Shown: positions 45,540 through 55,263 of the stretch, one piece after another
Position numbering within the stretch: position 1 is the stretch's first letter
Layout of the letters: the number at the start of each line of letters is the position of its first letter
NCBI RefSeq assembly: GCF_021462225.1
Contig: NC_061806.1
Location: 558,001-622,000 of the forward strand
Direction: 5' to 3'
From: Girardinichthys multiradiatus
Lineage: Eukaryota; Chordata; Actinopteri; Cyprinodontiformes; Goodeidae
Length of the DNA stretch: 64,000 nucleotides
Notes under the pieces: model-generated
The model's database searches: none
The model's input: only the letters and a program-made list of their open reading frames with translations
What the model was told of the DNA's origin: nothing
Program-made: the position numbers and the translations under genes

Positions 45540-45850
45540 GAAGGCATGTTATTGAAGGTCAAAAAGAGCATCAGAATGGCTAAGATAGGTGATTTAACTG
45601 ACTTTGAATGTAGCCAGATCATTTGTGCCAGATGGACTAGTATTTAAGAAACTGCTGATTTAATTAGTCAGCTTTACACAGAAAGCTGAATAAAAAGAGA
45701 AAATATCCAGTAAGTTGCAGTTATGTAAACGACAAAGGCTTTTTTGATGTCAGAGGTAAGAGAAGAATGACCAGATGGTATAAATGCAACAGTGGTTAAA
45801 ATAACCCTTTCTCACAAGCAGATTATACGGAATACCATCTCATGTTTTAT
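45540..45850 (+). pseudogene. Tc1-like transposase N-terminal remnant
   Basis: From ATG 45576 the sequence follows the N-terminal DNA-binding part of a second common fish Tc1 family: MAKIGDLTDFE, an ETADLI-type block after an indel, KRENIQ/EKISS, and a DVRGKRRMTRWYK-like block, ending at AGATTATACGGAATACCATC. Frame changes are needed. The catalytic domain and right inverted repeat are absent. Confidence 0.6.
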
Positions 45851-45884
45851 GTAATTATTTAATGTTTAATTGTATAACTATGCC

Positions 45885-46700
45885 CCTCCGTGGGCTGCCA
45901 CCTTAATGTGGTGGAGGGGTTTGAGTGTCCCAATGATCCTAGGAGCTATGTTGTTAGGGGCATTTTTGCACCTGGTATGGTCACCCAAGGCAAACACGTC
46001 CTAGGTGAGGGATCAGACAAAGCGCCGCCCACAGACCCCTTATGATGATTACCGAAGATGGACACAGTGTTCCCTTCGCCCGGACGCGGGTCACAGGGGC
46101 TCCACTCAGGAACGAGCGCCAGGTGGCCGGGCTTTCACCCATGGCGCCCGGCCAGGCATAGCCCGAAGAGGAAACGTGGGTCCCCCTTCCGATGTGCTAA
46201 CTACCCGTTGAAGCGGCCAAAGGGTCGTGTGCAATGTGTTATGGGTGGCATCTCGCTGCCCGTACGTTGGCCCTGGTGAATGTGGGGTACTCTGGGAGTG
46301 TGGGGTACAAGGCCCTTTGATATGGGCTGTTACGTCCCTGTATGACCGGTTTTAGAGCTTGGTCCGCATTGCCAGCAGTAAGTCAGACACGATTCCGATG
46401 AGGATTGGACTCTTTGGTGGCCTTAGGATTGCGTCTCTGCTTTTTGCGGATGTTGCGGTCCTATTGGATTCATCAGATCGTGATCTACAGCTCTCACTGG
46501 AGCAGTTCCCAGCCGAGTGTAACGCAGCCGGGATGAGTTCAGTGCCTCCAAGTCCGAGGCCATGGTCTTGAGGCGGAAAAGGGTAGAGTACCTCCTGTTC
46601 AGGGCAGGAGGTCCTGCCTCAAGTGGAGGAGTTCAAGTATCTTGGGGTCTTGTTCACGAATGAGGGGTAAATGGAGCGGGAGATTGAGTAACTAATGCAG
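45885..46700 (+). pseudogene. Rex3 LINE, 5' end fused to 3' part
   Basis: Begins with the characteristic GTGGGCTGCCACCTTAATGT, GGTGGAGGGGTTTGAGTG and AGGAGCTATGTTGTTAGGGG start of Rex3, then, after about 46340, jumps to the reverse-transcriptase end: SLVRIASSKSDTIP-like, GGLRIASLLFADVAVLLD and LQLSLEQFPAECNAAGM. The active site reads FADV; the second Asp of FADD is replaced by Val. Endonuclease and most of reverse transcriptase are deleted. Confidence 0.8.
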
Positions 46701-46799
46701 CTCCTTCAGCTGCATTAACTGATTATGCTTTTTCTTTCTGAAAAGATCAGGAGTTTTTACTTCCTGGTCTTTTTTTTTTTTTGACGTGTCCTGTTTGGC

Positions 46800-47750
46800 A
46801 GAGTAGCGCTTTGAATTGTTCTCTGAGTACCAAGAAGAAGCCCAAAAGATTAACTTTTACAAGTGGAGCATTAAGGCTAACGCTATAATGCTCTGCTTGA
46901 TATACAGTATATATAAAAAAAAAATCTTGGAAACTGCTTTGGAATTATTTCAATTGCAATGGACACGGAAACGTAAAAAAAGAGGATAAAAGAAAAAAGC
47001 AAAAGGACGGCCAAATAGGAAAAGGGAACAGAAAGAGAAAATAATGGAAAAGAGAGAATATAACATACAAGAGTGCTTTCACCTGCATAAACATATAAAA
47101 TAACAGCAATGTTACCAAAAAGTGCACAGCACTAATGAATGCAAGATGTATTTGGTGGTAACTGCGGCACAATATAGAACATCTGTGTATCTGTTAACAC
47201 CTGTATCTGTATCTCCCATCTGGAGAGGGGCCACGAACATACTGGAAATGGAAATAGGCTCCAATTGTCCAATTGTATGTCGCCGGGGTTTAAGGCCGGT
47301 ACATGCACTGACGCCCGGTGCCCAGCCCTGGCCAGGGGGTCTCTTAGTAGATTTAGGGGCCTCCTAAACTGGTGGGGTGGTACCATCTCATTGCAAGTGC
47401 TCTGTTCTTCAAAGAGTGCATTCTGATGGCGGTGCAGAGGGTCTGTGGGAGGGGGTAGGGCGAAGTCAACCTGGGTGTCTAATGTCTTATGTGTTCTGGG
47501 AATTGTTTGAATGTTGGGGTGGGTGTAGGTTTTCTTCTGGGGTGGGGGTGAGTGGTTGGCCTTGGGTGGAGAGAGGGATTGTTTGGATCTGGGGGGTTCC
47601 AGTTGAGATTCTGGTTCCCTGTCTTGGATTTGGTTCCTGATGGTTCTTGGTTCCAATTCTGTCTGGAGGAGGTGTCTGAGGGGGGAAAGACACCAGTCCA
47701 GCAAGCAAAGAGCGCCACAGAAAGGGCATAGAGAGCACCGCAAAGAGGCT
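46800..47750. repeat. Dispersed repeat of unknown class (copy B)
   Basis: 46833-47210 matches copy A (6525-6970). It is followed by a GC-rich part, 47220-47700, with strongly G/T-skewed strands (GGGTGGGTGTAGG, GGTGGGGGTGAGTGG). The minus-strand frames across it are long but consist of Pro/Thr/Gln/Asn runs imposed by the skew. Confidence 0.5.
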
Positions 47751-47839
47751 GCTCACCAAACCAACCCCCACCCTGTTTTTGCCCAGCATTGCCCGCCATG
47801 CAGCACCCACACACAATGGCAAGAAGCACACCACACAGG

Positions 47840-48100
47840 ACCACCACCTGATCATTGATGTAAGTAGCAATGCGGTCAGGTATGGAGTTCTTCAACTGCT
47901 CCAAAACAATCAAATCTCCCAGTTTCTCAAAATTGCCCATCCTTAATGTAGAACTCAATGCAAAAAGTGTGGTATAAAATCTCTCACAAACTCAAAATTA
48001 GTCTCCTTTTCATTTTTCTTCCATGTATGAAAACGTTGGTGGTAAGCTTTGGGAACTACATTGTATGCTTTCAGTACAGCTGATTTAACTGTTGTGTAAC
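47840..48100 (-). pseudogene. Gmr1-like gypsy gag fragment (SCAN-related capsid)
   Basis: On the minus strand, frames read AYNVVPKAYHQRFHTWKKN, then an EFVRDF segment, then after a break FEKLGDLIVLEQLKNSIPDRIATYINDQ, given here by its ends FEKLGDLIVLEQ and PDRIATYINDQ. The order and spacing equal those of the capsid in the gypsy element at 29100-29330, so this is a second, diverged member. No pol part is attached. Confidence 0.72.
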
Positions 48101-48109
48101 TTTGACATA

Positions 48110-48925
48110 AGAAAATAGTGCCAAATTAGCTTATCTTCTCTACCAACTAACACAATTACATGTATCTTCAACACGCCTAAATAAAGAAAAGAAAGTCCCT
48201 TTTATTAAATTTAAACAACCCTTTTTATTTATTTTAACTGTTAAAAGCCCCTAAACGGATAGATGTTGCAGATTAGCCATGGCCATAAGGACTATCATAC
48301 AGGCATCACATTATTTTGTATATAATCTATTTTTATTTTATCTGTCTCTACCAAATAAAAATAATAAAAACATGAAATTTTCAAAGTAACATTGCATTTT
48401 TTTTTAACCCCAACTCTTCTCAATGACTGTAGCATACTTCATTGTGGCTTGCTCCAACTGCAATATTAACAAACTGCTTGCAGGAACTGGCAAAACACCC
48501 CTAAACCCAAATTAAGAGTTTTTTCTCTGATGGAACCTTAATTATCAGAGACTGATAATGACTATACAACAGCAAACAAACACCAGGTGCCACTTGTAAC
48601 AAGTGCAAACAATATCCCCATTATACAAAGCCTGCTTAGCCCCGAACTTCACCTAACACCAAGCTCAACCCTAGTCTTCGCGCAGTACTTGTCGGGGGTT
48701 CTTATGCACCAAATACGGTACAGAAAAAGCGACTACACATAGAAACATCCCTAAATCATGCCATGCTCCCAAGCCATTGTTTGGGAGCCAAACAATGGCT
48801 TGTAGCCATTTTCCTTCAACAATATAATCAATGCAGTGCAACGCATCCTAATAGGGGATTTTTCCACCTAGACAAACATTTAACAGTACCAGATGTCTGT
48901 TGTAATTATTATTCTGATTATATTA
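48110..48925. other. No gene recognised
   Basis: AT-rich stretch between the gypsy gag fragment and the L2 copy. An inverted pair CCAAGCCATTGTTTGGGAGC / CAAACAATGGCTTG lies at 48770-48803 and can form a hairpin. No gene. Confidence 0.45.
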
Positions 48926-48934
48926 TTTGTATTT

Positions 48935-50850
48935 TAAATCCCATATTAAACAGGTTTCTAGGATTTCCTTCTTTCACCTCCAGAACATTGCCAAAATTAG
49001 AAATATCCTGTCCAGGAGTGACGCTGAAAAACTAGTCCATGCATTTGTTACTTCAAGGCTGGACTATTGTAATTCTTTACTATCAGGATTTCCACAAAAT
49101 GCAGTTAAAAACCTTCAGCTGATTCAAAATGCTGCAGCAAGAGTTCTGATGAAAATGTAAAAAGAGAGGTCATATTTCTCCTATTTTAGCTTCCCTTCAT
49201 TGGCTCCCTGTTAAATCCAGAATAGAATTTAAAATTCTCCTCCTCACATATAAAGCCCTTAATAATCTAGCTCCATCATACATCAGAGATCTGATTGGTC
49301 CATATGTTCCTAACAGAGCACTTTGTTCTCAGACTGCAGGTTTACTGGTGGTTCCTAGAGTCTCTAGAAGTAGAATGGGAGGCAGATCCTTTAGTTATCG
49401 AGCTCCTCTCCTGTGGAACCAGCTCCCGGTTTTGGTCCGTGAGGCAGACACCCTGTCTACTTTTAAGGCTAGGCTTAGGGTTAGGGTTAGAAATAACCCC
49501 TAACCCTAACCCTATCTTCCTTATTTTTTACCTCCGCCTTCCTCCCTCCTTGTTGGATGGAGGAAGAGGGAGTCAGGTTTAGCCTAAACCGGCTCAGTTA
49601 TGGTTGAGGTGCAAACACACCCTCCATTTCTGCTACCTGTATGACCCCTTCTCTTTTTCAATGGTTATAATCAGTCTGAGAGAGAGAGGTATCCCAATCC
49701 TTGTGGTTTTTAGTATAACAATGGCCATCAGTGGGCTCTAGATGGACAAACTTTATCAGTTTATTATTTTGCTTAGTGCCCCTACACGTGGCCTGTTCTG
49801 GGGTCTCCGGGCTCTGGCACTCAGTGGTTTGGTCTGGCCTCCCGGGCAGCCCCGCGTCGTTCCGGACCCTTTGTGGGGTGCCTTGAGATGACATTGTTAT
49901 AAATAAGCGCTATATAAATAAATAAACTGAAACTATCTCTGTAGTTATGCTGCTATAGGCTTAGGCTGCTGGAGGACATAATGACCACTTTCACCCTCTT
50001 CGCTACATTCTCACACTACTCTCCAATTTTGCATTATTTGCTGTTATTTCAGCTTTTAACCTTGTTCTCTCTTTTCTCTTCCTAGAAGCTACTCCTGGCC
50101 TGACTCTGTGTCTACCTGTGACACCTTTCTGGAGAGGGGCATCGTCCAAGCTTCTGCTGGCAACAACCTAATGCTCACCTTCTACAGATGATCCACATAG
50201 CCCTGTCTTTTAGTGTTTAACCCTTTCTCTCTCCTAGATATAGCAATTGACTGAGCTTCTACTGTAACTAACTCTATGTGCTCTCTTTCAGACTCTATCC
50301 TTGAAAACTGGCTCAAAGTTGATCTGTTCTTTCTTTCTAGATGAAACGACTAAAGGAGCTACATCCATTAACATTTACTTTTCCTTCCCATAGAAAGTAC
50401 TCCTGGATCAGTGCTTCTTTGTTCTCTTTGTGTCTCTGCTCTGTTCTCTCAAACCCCCAGTGGGTCGTGGCAGATGGCCGCTCACACTGAGCCTGGTTCT
50501 GGTTCTGCTGGAGGTTTCTTCCTGTTAAAAGGGAGTTTTTCCTCTCCACTGTTGCTACATGCATGCTCAGTATGAGGGATTGCTGCAAAGTCAACGCCAG
50601 TGACTGTCCACTGTCTCTACCTGCTCATCCGGAGGACTGAATGCTACAAATCTCTGACTCGATGCAATCTGCTGGGTTTCCTTAGATTGAAAAACTTTTT
50701 ATCCGAATTTGATTAAATAACTAAATCTGACTGCACTGTTCAATGTTTAGGATTAATTTGGAATGTATGTACCTGACTTTTGTGAAGTGCCTTGAGACTA
50801 CATGTGTTGTGAATTGGTGCTATATAAATAAACTGAATTGAATTGAATTA
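48935..50850 (+). mobile_element. L2-type LINE, ORF2 C-terminus and 3' region (copy B)
   Basis: 5'-truncated copy. ORF2 C-terminal blocks: HLQNIAKIRNILSRSDAEKL, TSRLDYCNSLLSGFPQ, KNLQLIQNAAARVLMK (48960-49158), a stop or indel, then frames for HWLPVKSRIEFKILLLTYKAL and FSYRAPLLWNQLPV (about 49200-49440). The ~1.35-kb 3' region equals copy A (4425-5735) and ends in CTATATAAATAAACTGAATTGAATTG. It differs by an extra segment at about 49735-49865 and by a telomere-like insertion at 49475-49515. Confidence 0.85.
49475..49515. repeat. Head-to-head telomere-like repeat
   Basis: TTAGGGTTAGGGTTAG, a six-base AAATAA, then CCCCTAACCCTAACCCTA. It replaces about 55 bases that copy A has at 4449-4505, between GGCTAGGC and TATCTTCC. 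Confidence 0.9.
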
Positions 50851-51087
50851 TTTAATATTTGGTCTGTTAGGTGTCTGTTAGGTTAAGGCGGTGGTATTAG
50901 GACAATAGAGAAAACAGTGGAATGCAATGGCATTACTGAACAGCAACACTCTGCACACACATGGAATTAGATCTCACAATTTCTTAATACAAGAATTTAT
51001 TAATAAAAATAAGACAAACTTATTTCAGTTAACAAACTCTTTACTACACTAGAACAATCCAACTAAAACTACCAAACTAAATGAAAG

Positions 51088-51615
51088 TGTCAGGTTCAAC
51101 CAACCTAACAATACTTATAACAACACAAAAAGAAAAGAGAGACAAAGTATTAGTTCCTTTTACTCGCTTTGCGAGGAGAAACGGTCAAGATATGCTCAGT
51201 TACAGATCTCGCACCGCTCTGAAGAGCATCTGTCCGCCTCCTCTTTTTATTGTCTTTCGGGGGTCCCTAGTTTACAAAAACATTGTTCTCTAAAGGATGG
51301 AGGAAAACAACAGCTGCATCTTAGACAGGTCATAAACTCCTTTATCTTTTAACAACATCTTTCCCACAGTCTCCTCCAAATTTGCAGGGTCAACTCTGGC
51401 CTCTTGTTCAGTGCAATCAGCCCCTCTTTATGACCTCCTCAACTGGACTGCTTCTTTTCTCGCAAGCTCAGCTCCACTTTGTGACCTTAACCTGCAGACA
51501 AAATTACTCACACATCCTTTACTCACACATACATTATGAAAAGTTATATAATCAAATAGTCAAGTTAATAAATAGGAGAAACTATAAGACAAATCTTTAT
51601 TCAATTATTCCAACA
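51088..51615 (-). repeat. Solo LTR of the ERV2 family
   Basis: 528 bases matching the ERV2 LTRs over their full length, starting TGTCAGGTT and ending CCAACA on the plus strand. It is flanked by the direct repeat GAAAG (51083-51087 and 51616-51620), a 5-bp target duplication. No internal retroviral sequence adjoins it. A solo LTR left by recombination between the two LTRs of one provirus is the simplest reading. Confidence 0.93.
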
Positions 51616-51689
51616 GAAAGAATAAGAAAACAAAATAAAAAAATCTATATACAAAAGAAGGAACAAGGGAATCGATAAAAATGGTTAAA

Positions 51690-53200
51690 ACTAGTATCAG
51701 TATCGGCTACCGATAGGGCTATTTTTAGAAAATTTTATAGAAACTGACATCGTCATGTGATCGGGCCGAAGCAGTTTTTATGTGAGTTTTCAGCACCTGA
51801 GCTAAACAAGTTTCGTGAATGTGTTCATGCCGTTTTAGCAGATGCAACTGCTATTTCATTTACAACCAATATATGGAGCTCCAATGTTTGCCAGCTATAA
51901 CTGTTAGCCTTACTGCCCACTGGGTGACTCTTCAACCTTGTAAATGTTACACTGCAAAGAGTTCTGCGGCTCTCATACAGCTAATCTTGTGAAAGGATGG
52001 CAAATAGGAGTCCATGTGATTTTAAGAGATATCGCCAGCAACTTGCGCAAAGCCTGGGCTGCATTGCCCATACGTTTCACCTTATTGTACATGAGGGTCT
52101 CCTTTCACAATGCAGCGTGACACTTTAGCTATTGCAAGAAAAATTTTATATCATTATAAGCATTCCCCCTGGCCTACTCACGCCTAGGAGACATTCAGGT
52201 TGAGCTTAAAATGTAAGCAAAACGCCAGAAGCAGGACGTGGAAGTAAGATGGAATAGCACTCTATACATGCTGCAAAGTCTCCTGGAGCAAAAATGTCCG
52301 CTTAGTCTACATGCAAGTGAGCACAACCTTCCTCCTACTCTGACTATAAACCAGTGGATGTTGGCAGAGAAGATTACAGCAGTCTTCACACCATTTGAAG
52401 AGGTCATAAGAGCAGTGAGTGCAGAGACTGCAACATGTGCTAATGTGATACCTGCCATCACAGTGCTGAAGCATGCTCCTTCTCGAGATGAAGAGAATAG
52501 TACAGGAGCCAAGGCTATGAAGACCACTCTCTTCGAGGCTGTGAAACGGCCCATCTCCCATATTGAGACAGATCCACTCTACTGCATCACCACTATAGTA
52601 GATCCCAGATACAAAGACAGGCAAGTCCTTATTCTTATTTTGCCAGAATTAATTATAATTTGTGAATTAATAATGTTAGTTATTATTTATAGGTATTTTA
52701 CAAGTCCAGCCAACAGGATGGTTGCCAAAGACTTGCTCCAGGAGATTGTGGAGAAGGTCTGTAGAGCCAGCAGCAAAATGCCAAATAAAGAGACAGTGAG
52801 AAAGGACCCACATGAAAACATAGTAGCAGCACGCGGAAAACTAGGAAAGATTTTTGATGAGGTTTTGGAAAAGAGTGAAGTTGAAACTAGATATTCTACC
52901 TCATCGTCAGCTTTTACCAAGGTGCAGAACTACCTCTCAGAACAAACTATTCCCAGGTCAGTCAGTCAACTAGATTACTGGAGGACACATGCTACACACA
53001 GTCAGTAGCTGCTGTTGCAACCAGGCTTCTGTTCCCCATGAAAAGCGTGGGCAGTGAGACACTTTTCAGTGCTACCTCAAATATAGTGGACGAGAAGCAT
53101 AACCGTTTATCTGCTGACTTGACCGAGAAGCTTGTCTTTATCAAAAAGAACTTGCACTTAAAGGTTAATGAACCGATTCTCACATAGCCCAGCTAACTCA
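51690..53200 (+). pseudogene. hAT transposase remnant (ZBED-like) with intron
   Basis: Decayed 5' part at 51710-52230 with SFTTNIWSSNVC and a GCIAHTFHLIVHEGLL-type block. Main frame 52238-53008: RWNSTLYMLQSLLEQ, a FTPFEEV block, CANVIPAI, DPRYKDR, then YFTSPANRMVAKDLL. After a frameshift near 53000 the hAT dimerisation domain follows: SVGSETLFSATSNIVDEKHNRLSADLTEKL (ends only: SVGSETLFS, RLSADLTEKLVF). Between DPRYKDR and YFTSP the frame contains 24 hydrophobic residues that related proteins lack; 52621-52692 looks like a retained intron. No terminal repeats found. Confidence 0.8.
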
Positions 53201-53265
53201 AATAGAATGTAAGACAGGGTTTTACAGTGTGTGCAAATACTAATATTTCCCACAACACCCCAAAG

Positions 53266-53839
53266 TGTCATGATGTAGGGTTGTTTGGTTTTTGGTTTCG
53301 GGTTTCTTCTTATGTTTTTTACAGTTAAGGTTTTGACTCGTTCTTTTGTTATTATTCTTCTTAGATTTTGAATCATGCTTCTGTTATTTTTCTGGTCATG
53401 CTTTAGTTTTGTCGTCTTGTTCATGTTTTGTCAAGTTTGGTTTTCGGATCTGGTTATGCTTTTGCTTCATGTTTTTCTAGTTTGTTTATTGGAGTCTCTG
53501 TTTTTGCCGCAGCCACGTTTTGTTCTGTCTGTCAATTAAGTTTATTCGGCTCACCTGTCCAAGTTAATCTGTCCCCTTGCTCCACCTGGTTTTCACTCGA
53601 TATATTCGCACCTGCTCTGTTTGTCTTCGCGGAAACATCTTTCATTCTCATGCTCATGTCTTGTTCTAAAACCAAGTCTTGTCTTTTTGATCTTGCCATG
53701 CCTGTCTTGCCTGCCCATTTGTTTTGTTCCTGCCTCCTGCTAAGTGTGAGTTTTCGTAATTAAACCTTTTTTTTCACTTAAAATCATGCTGCCTGCTCGT
53801 CTGCATTGTGGGGTCCAATATCAAGACAGAACCGTGACA
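53266..53839 (+). repeat. LTR of an unclassified LTR retrotransposon
   Basis: 574 bases from TGTCATGATG to ACCGTGACA, i.e. TG...CA ends with inverted TGTCA(T/C)G/CGTGACA termini, and a TAATTAAACC signal near the end. The coding leader starts 17 bases later. The second LTR is not in the window. Boundaries rest on the terminal pattern only. Confidence 0.55.
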
Positions 53840-53855
53840 GTATGTTCCGCCAAAC

Positions 53856-54335
53856 ATGGACCTCGCGGACAGTAGGCAGGAGAGCGCCAGGGATCGCTGG
53901 GTTAAGCAGCAGATGAAGGAGGCAATGAGACTTCTGCCAACTGATTTGGAGGTTCTGCCGTCTCCTCTGCTGCTGGAACAGATGGAGCGTGAGGCGGCCC
54001 AGCGCCAGAGAGTTTGGGAGGGCTGTTCTGTCCCTCCGCCTCAGCTCCGACGTTCCCCACCTGCTTCCGTACCGGCAACAAAGCCGTCGTCTTCCTCCCA
54101 CCGCAAGAATCACGGTCATGCAGGGATTCCCAGCCGGTCACCTGGCGAGGAGGTGGTTTCCCTGCCAGCTGACGTGAGGGCTGCAGCAAGTAAGCCCGCA
54201 TCTTCCTCTGCCATACGCTGTCTCCCAGGCTCGATGCACCTCCGCCCATGCCGTCTGCGCTTGTCCAGCCCAGAGTTCTGGGGCAACACCTGCCGAGCTG
54301 GAGCAGCGCTTGAGGTTCACTGCAAGCCAAATAAA
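53856..54335 (+). pseudogene. Leader/gag-like ORF of an LTR element, truncated
   Basis: Open from ATG 53856 (MDLADSRQESARDRW). A charged helical N-terminus of about 60 residues (EALPSP-type block near residue 33, LLLEQMEREAAQRQR) is followed by Pro/Ser/Arg-rich low complexity. This layout follows fish LTR-retrotransposon gag leaders that begin just after a CGTGACA LTR end. No zinc knuckle or pol remains. It is cut at about 54335, where a Tc1 fragment starts; the last codons belong to that fragment. Confidence 0.5.
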
Positions 54336-54631
54336 GATGGAATGCCATGATATGGCAGCCCAAACTATCATTGATCCACCCCCATGCTTCACTCTGGGCA
54401 TGCAACAGTCTGGGTGGTACGCTTCTTTGGGGCTTCTCCACACCGTAACTCTCCCGGATGTGAGGAAAACAGTAAAGGTGGACTCATCAGAGAACAATAC
54501 ATGTTTCACATTGTCCACAGCCCAAGATTTGCACTCCTTGCACCATTGAAACCGACGTTTGGCATCGGCATGAGTGACCAAAGGTTTGGCTATAGCAACC
54601 CGGCCGTGTATATTGACCCTGTGGAGCTCCC
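54336..54631 (-). pseudogene. Tc1-like transposase fragment
   Basis: Minus strand: RVAIAKPLVTHADAKRRFQWC, VKHVLFSDESTFTVF with the first catalytic Asp, then VKHGGGSMIVWAAISWH. Only the centre of the protein is present. It is bounded on the right by the ERV2 LTR and on the left by the LTR-element ORF; its own ends are missing. It is a different Tc1 family from the two larger copies. Confidence 0.8.
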
Positions 54632-55137
54632 TGCCAGGTTTAAACAACCTAAAATACTTATAACATCACAAAAAGAAGAGAAAGACAAATAATTAGTTAT
54701 TTTACTCGCAGCGAGGAGAACGGACAGAGACATGCTTCCAGTTACAAATCTCCTACTGCTCTGAAAACCATCTGTCCGCACCTCTCTTTTTATTATCTTT
54801 CGGGGTTCCCTAGTTACAAAGAACGTTGCTCTCTAAGGATGGGAAAAACAGCTGCATCGTAAACAGGTCATAAACACCATTATATTTTAACAACACACTC
54901 CCACAGTCTCCCCCATCCTAAGATCAGTGTGTCTTCTGTTCAGCGCAATCAGCCTTCATCTTTATGACCTCCTCAACTGTGACTGCTTCCTCCTCAGCTC
55001 CACTTTTGATGTTTGCCTGCAGACAAACTCATCACATCCTTTACTCACACATACATCATGAAAGGTTATAAAATCAAATAGTCAAGTTAAAGAATAGGAG
55101 AATATATAAGATAAATTTGTATTCAATTATTCCAACA
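54632..55137 (-). repeat. 3' LTR of ERV2
   Basis: 506 bases, TGCCAGGTTT...TTCCAACA on the plus strand, matching 61561-62069 and the solo LTR. The inner edge continues TTTCCTCCCTG, whose reverse complement CAGGGAGGAAA is the polypurine tract. The two ERV2 LTRs differ by many substitutions and indels, clearly more than the ERV1 pair. Confidence 0.92.
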
Positions 55138-55263
55138 TTTCCTCCCTGTTTATCGGATATTTGCTCATATTCTCATATCACTTAACAGCCACTTCTTTCG
55201 GATTTGTTTAAGATTATTTTCATGAGTACAAAGACAATTAAACCCAGAGGAACTTACTGACAT

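Noticed and set aside
47479..47958. 159-codon minus frame as a membrane protein gene
   Set aside because: Its start is a gypsy capsid fragment and the rest is read through a G/T-skewed repeat; the fusion is accidental.
54138..54647. 169-codon minus frame as one protein
   Set aside because: It strings together an LTR edge, a Tc1 fragment and the antisense of another element's ORF; only 54336-54631 is Tc1.
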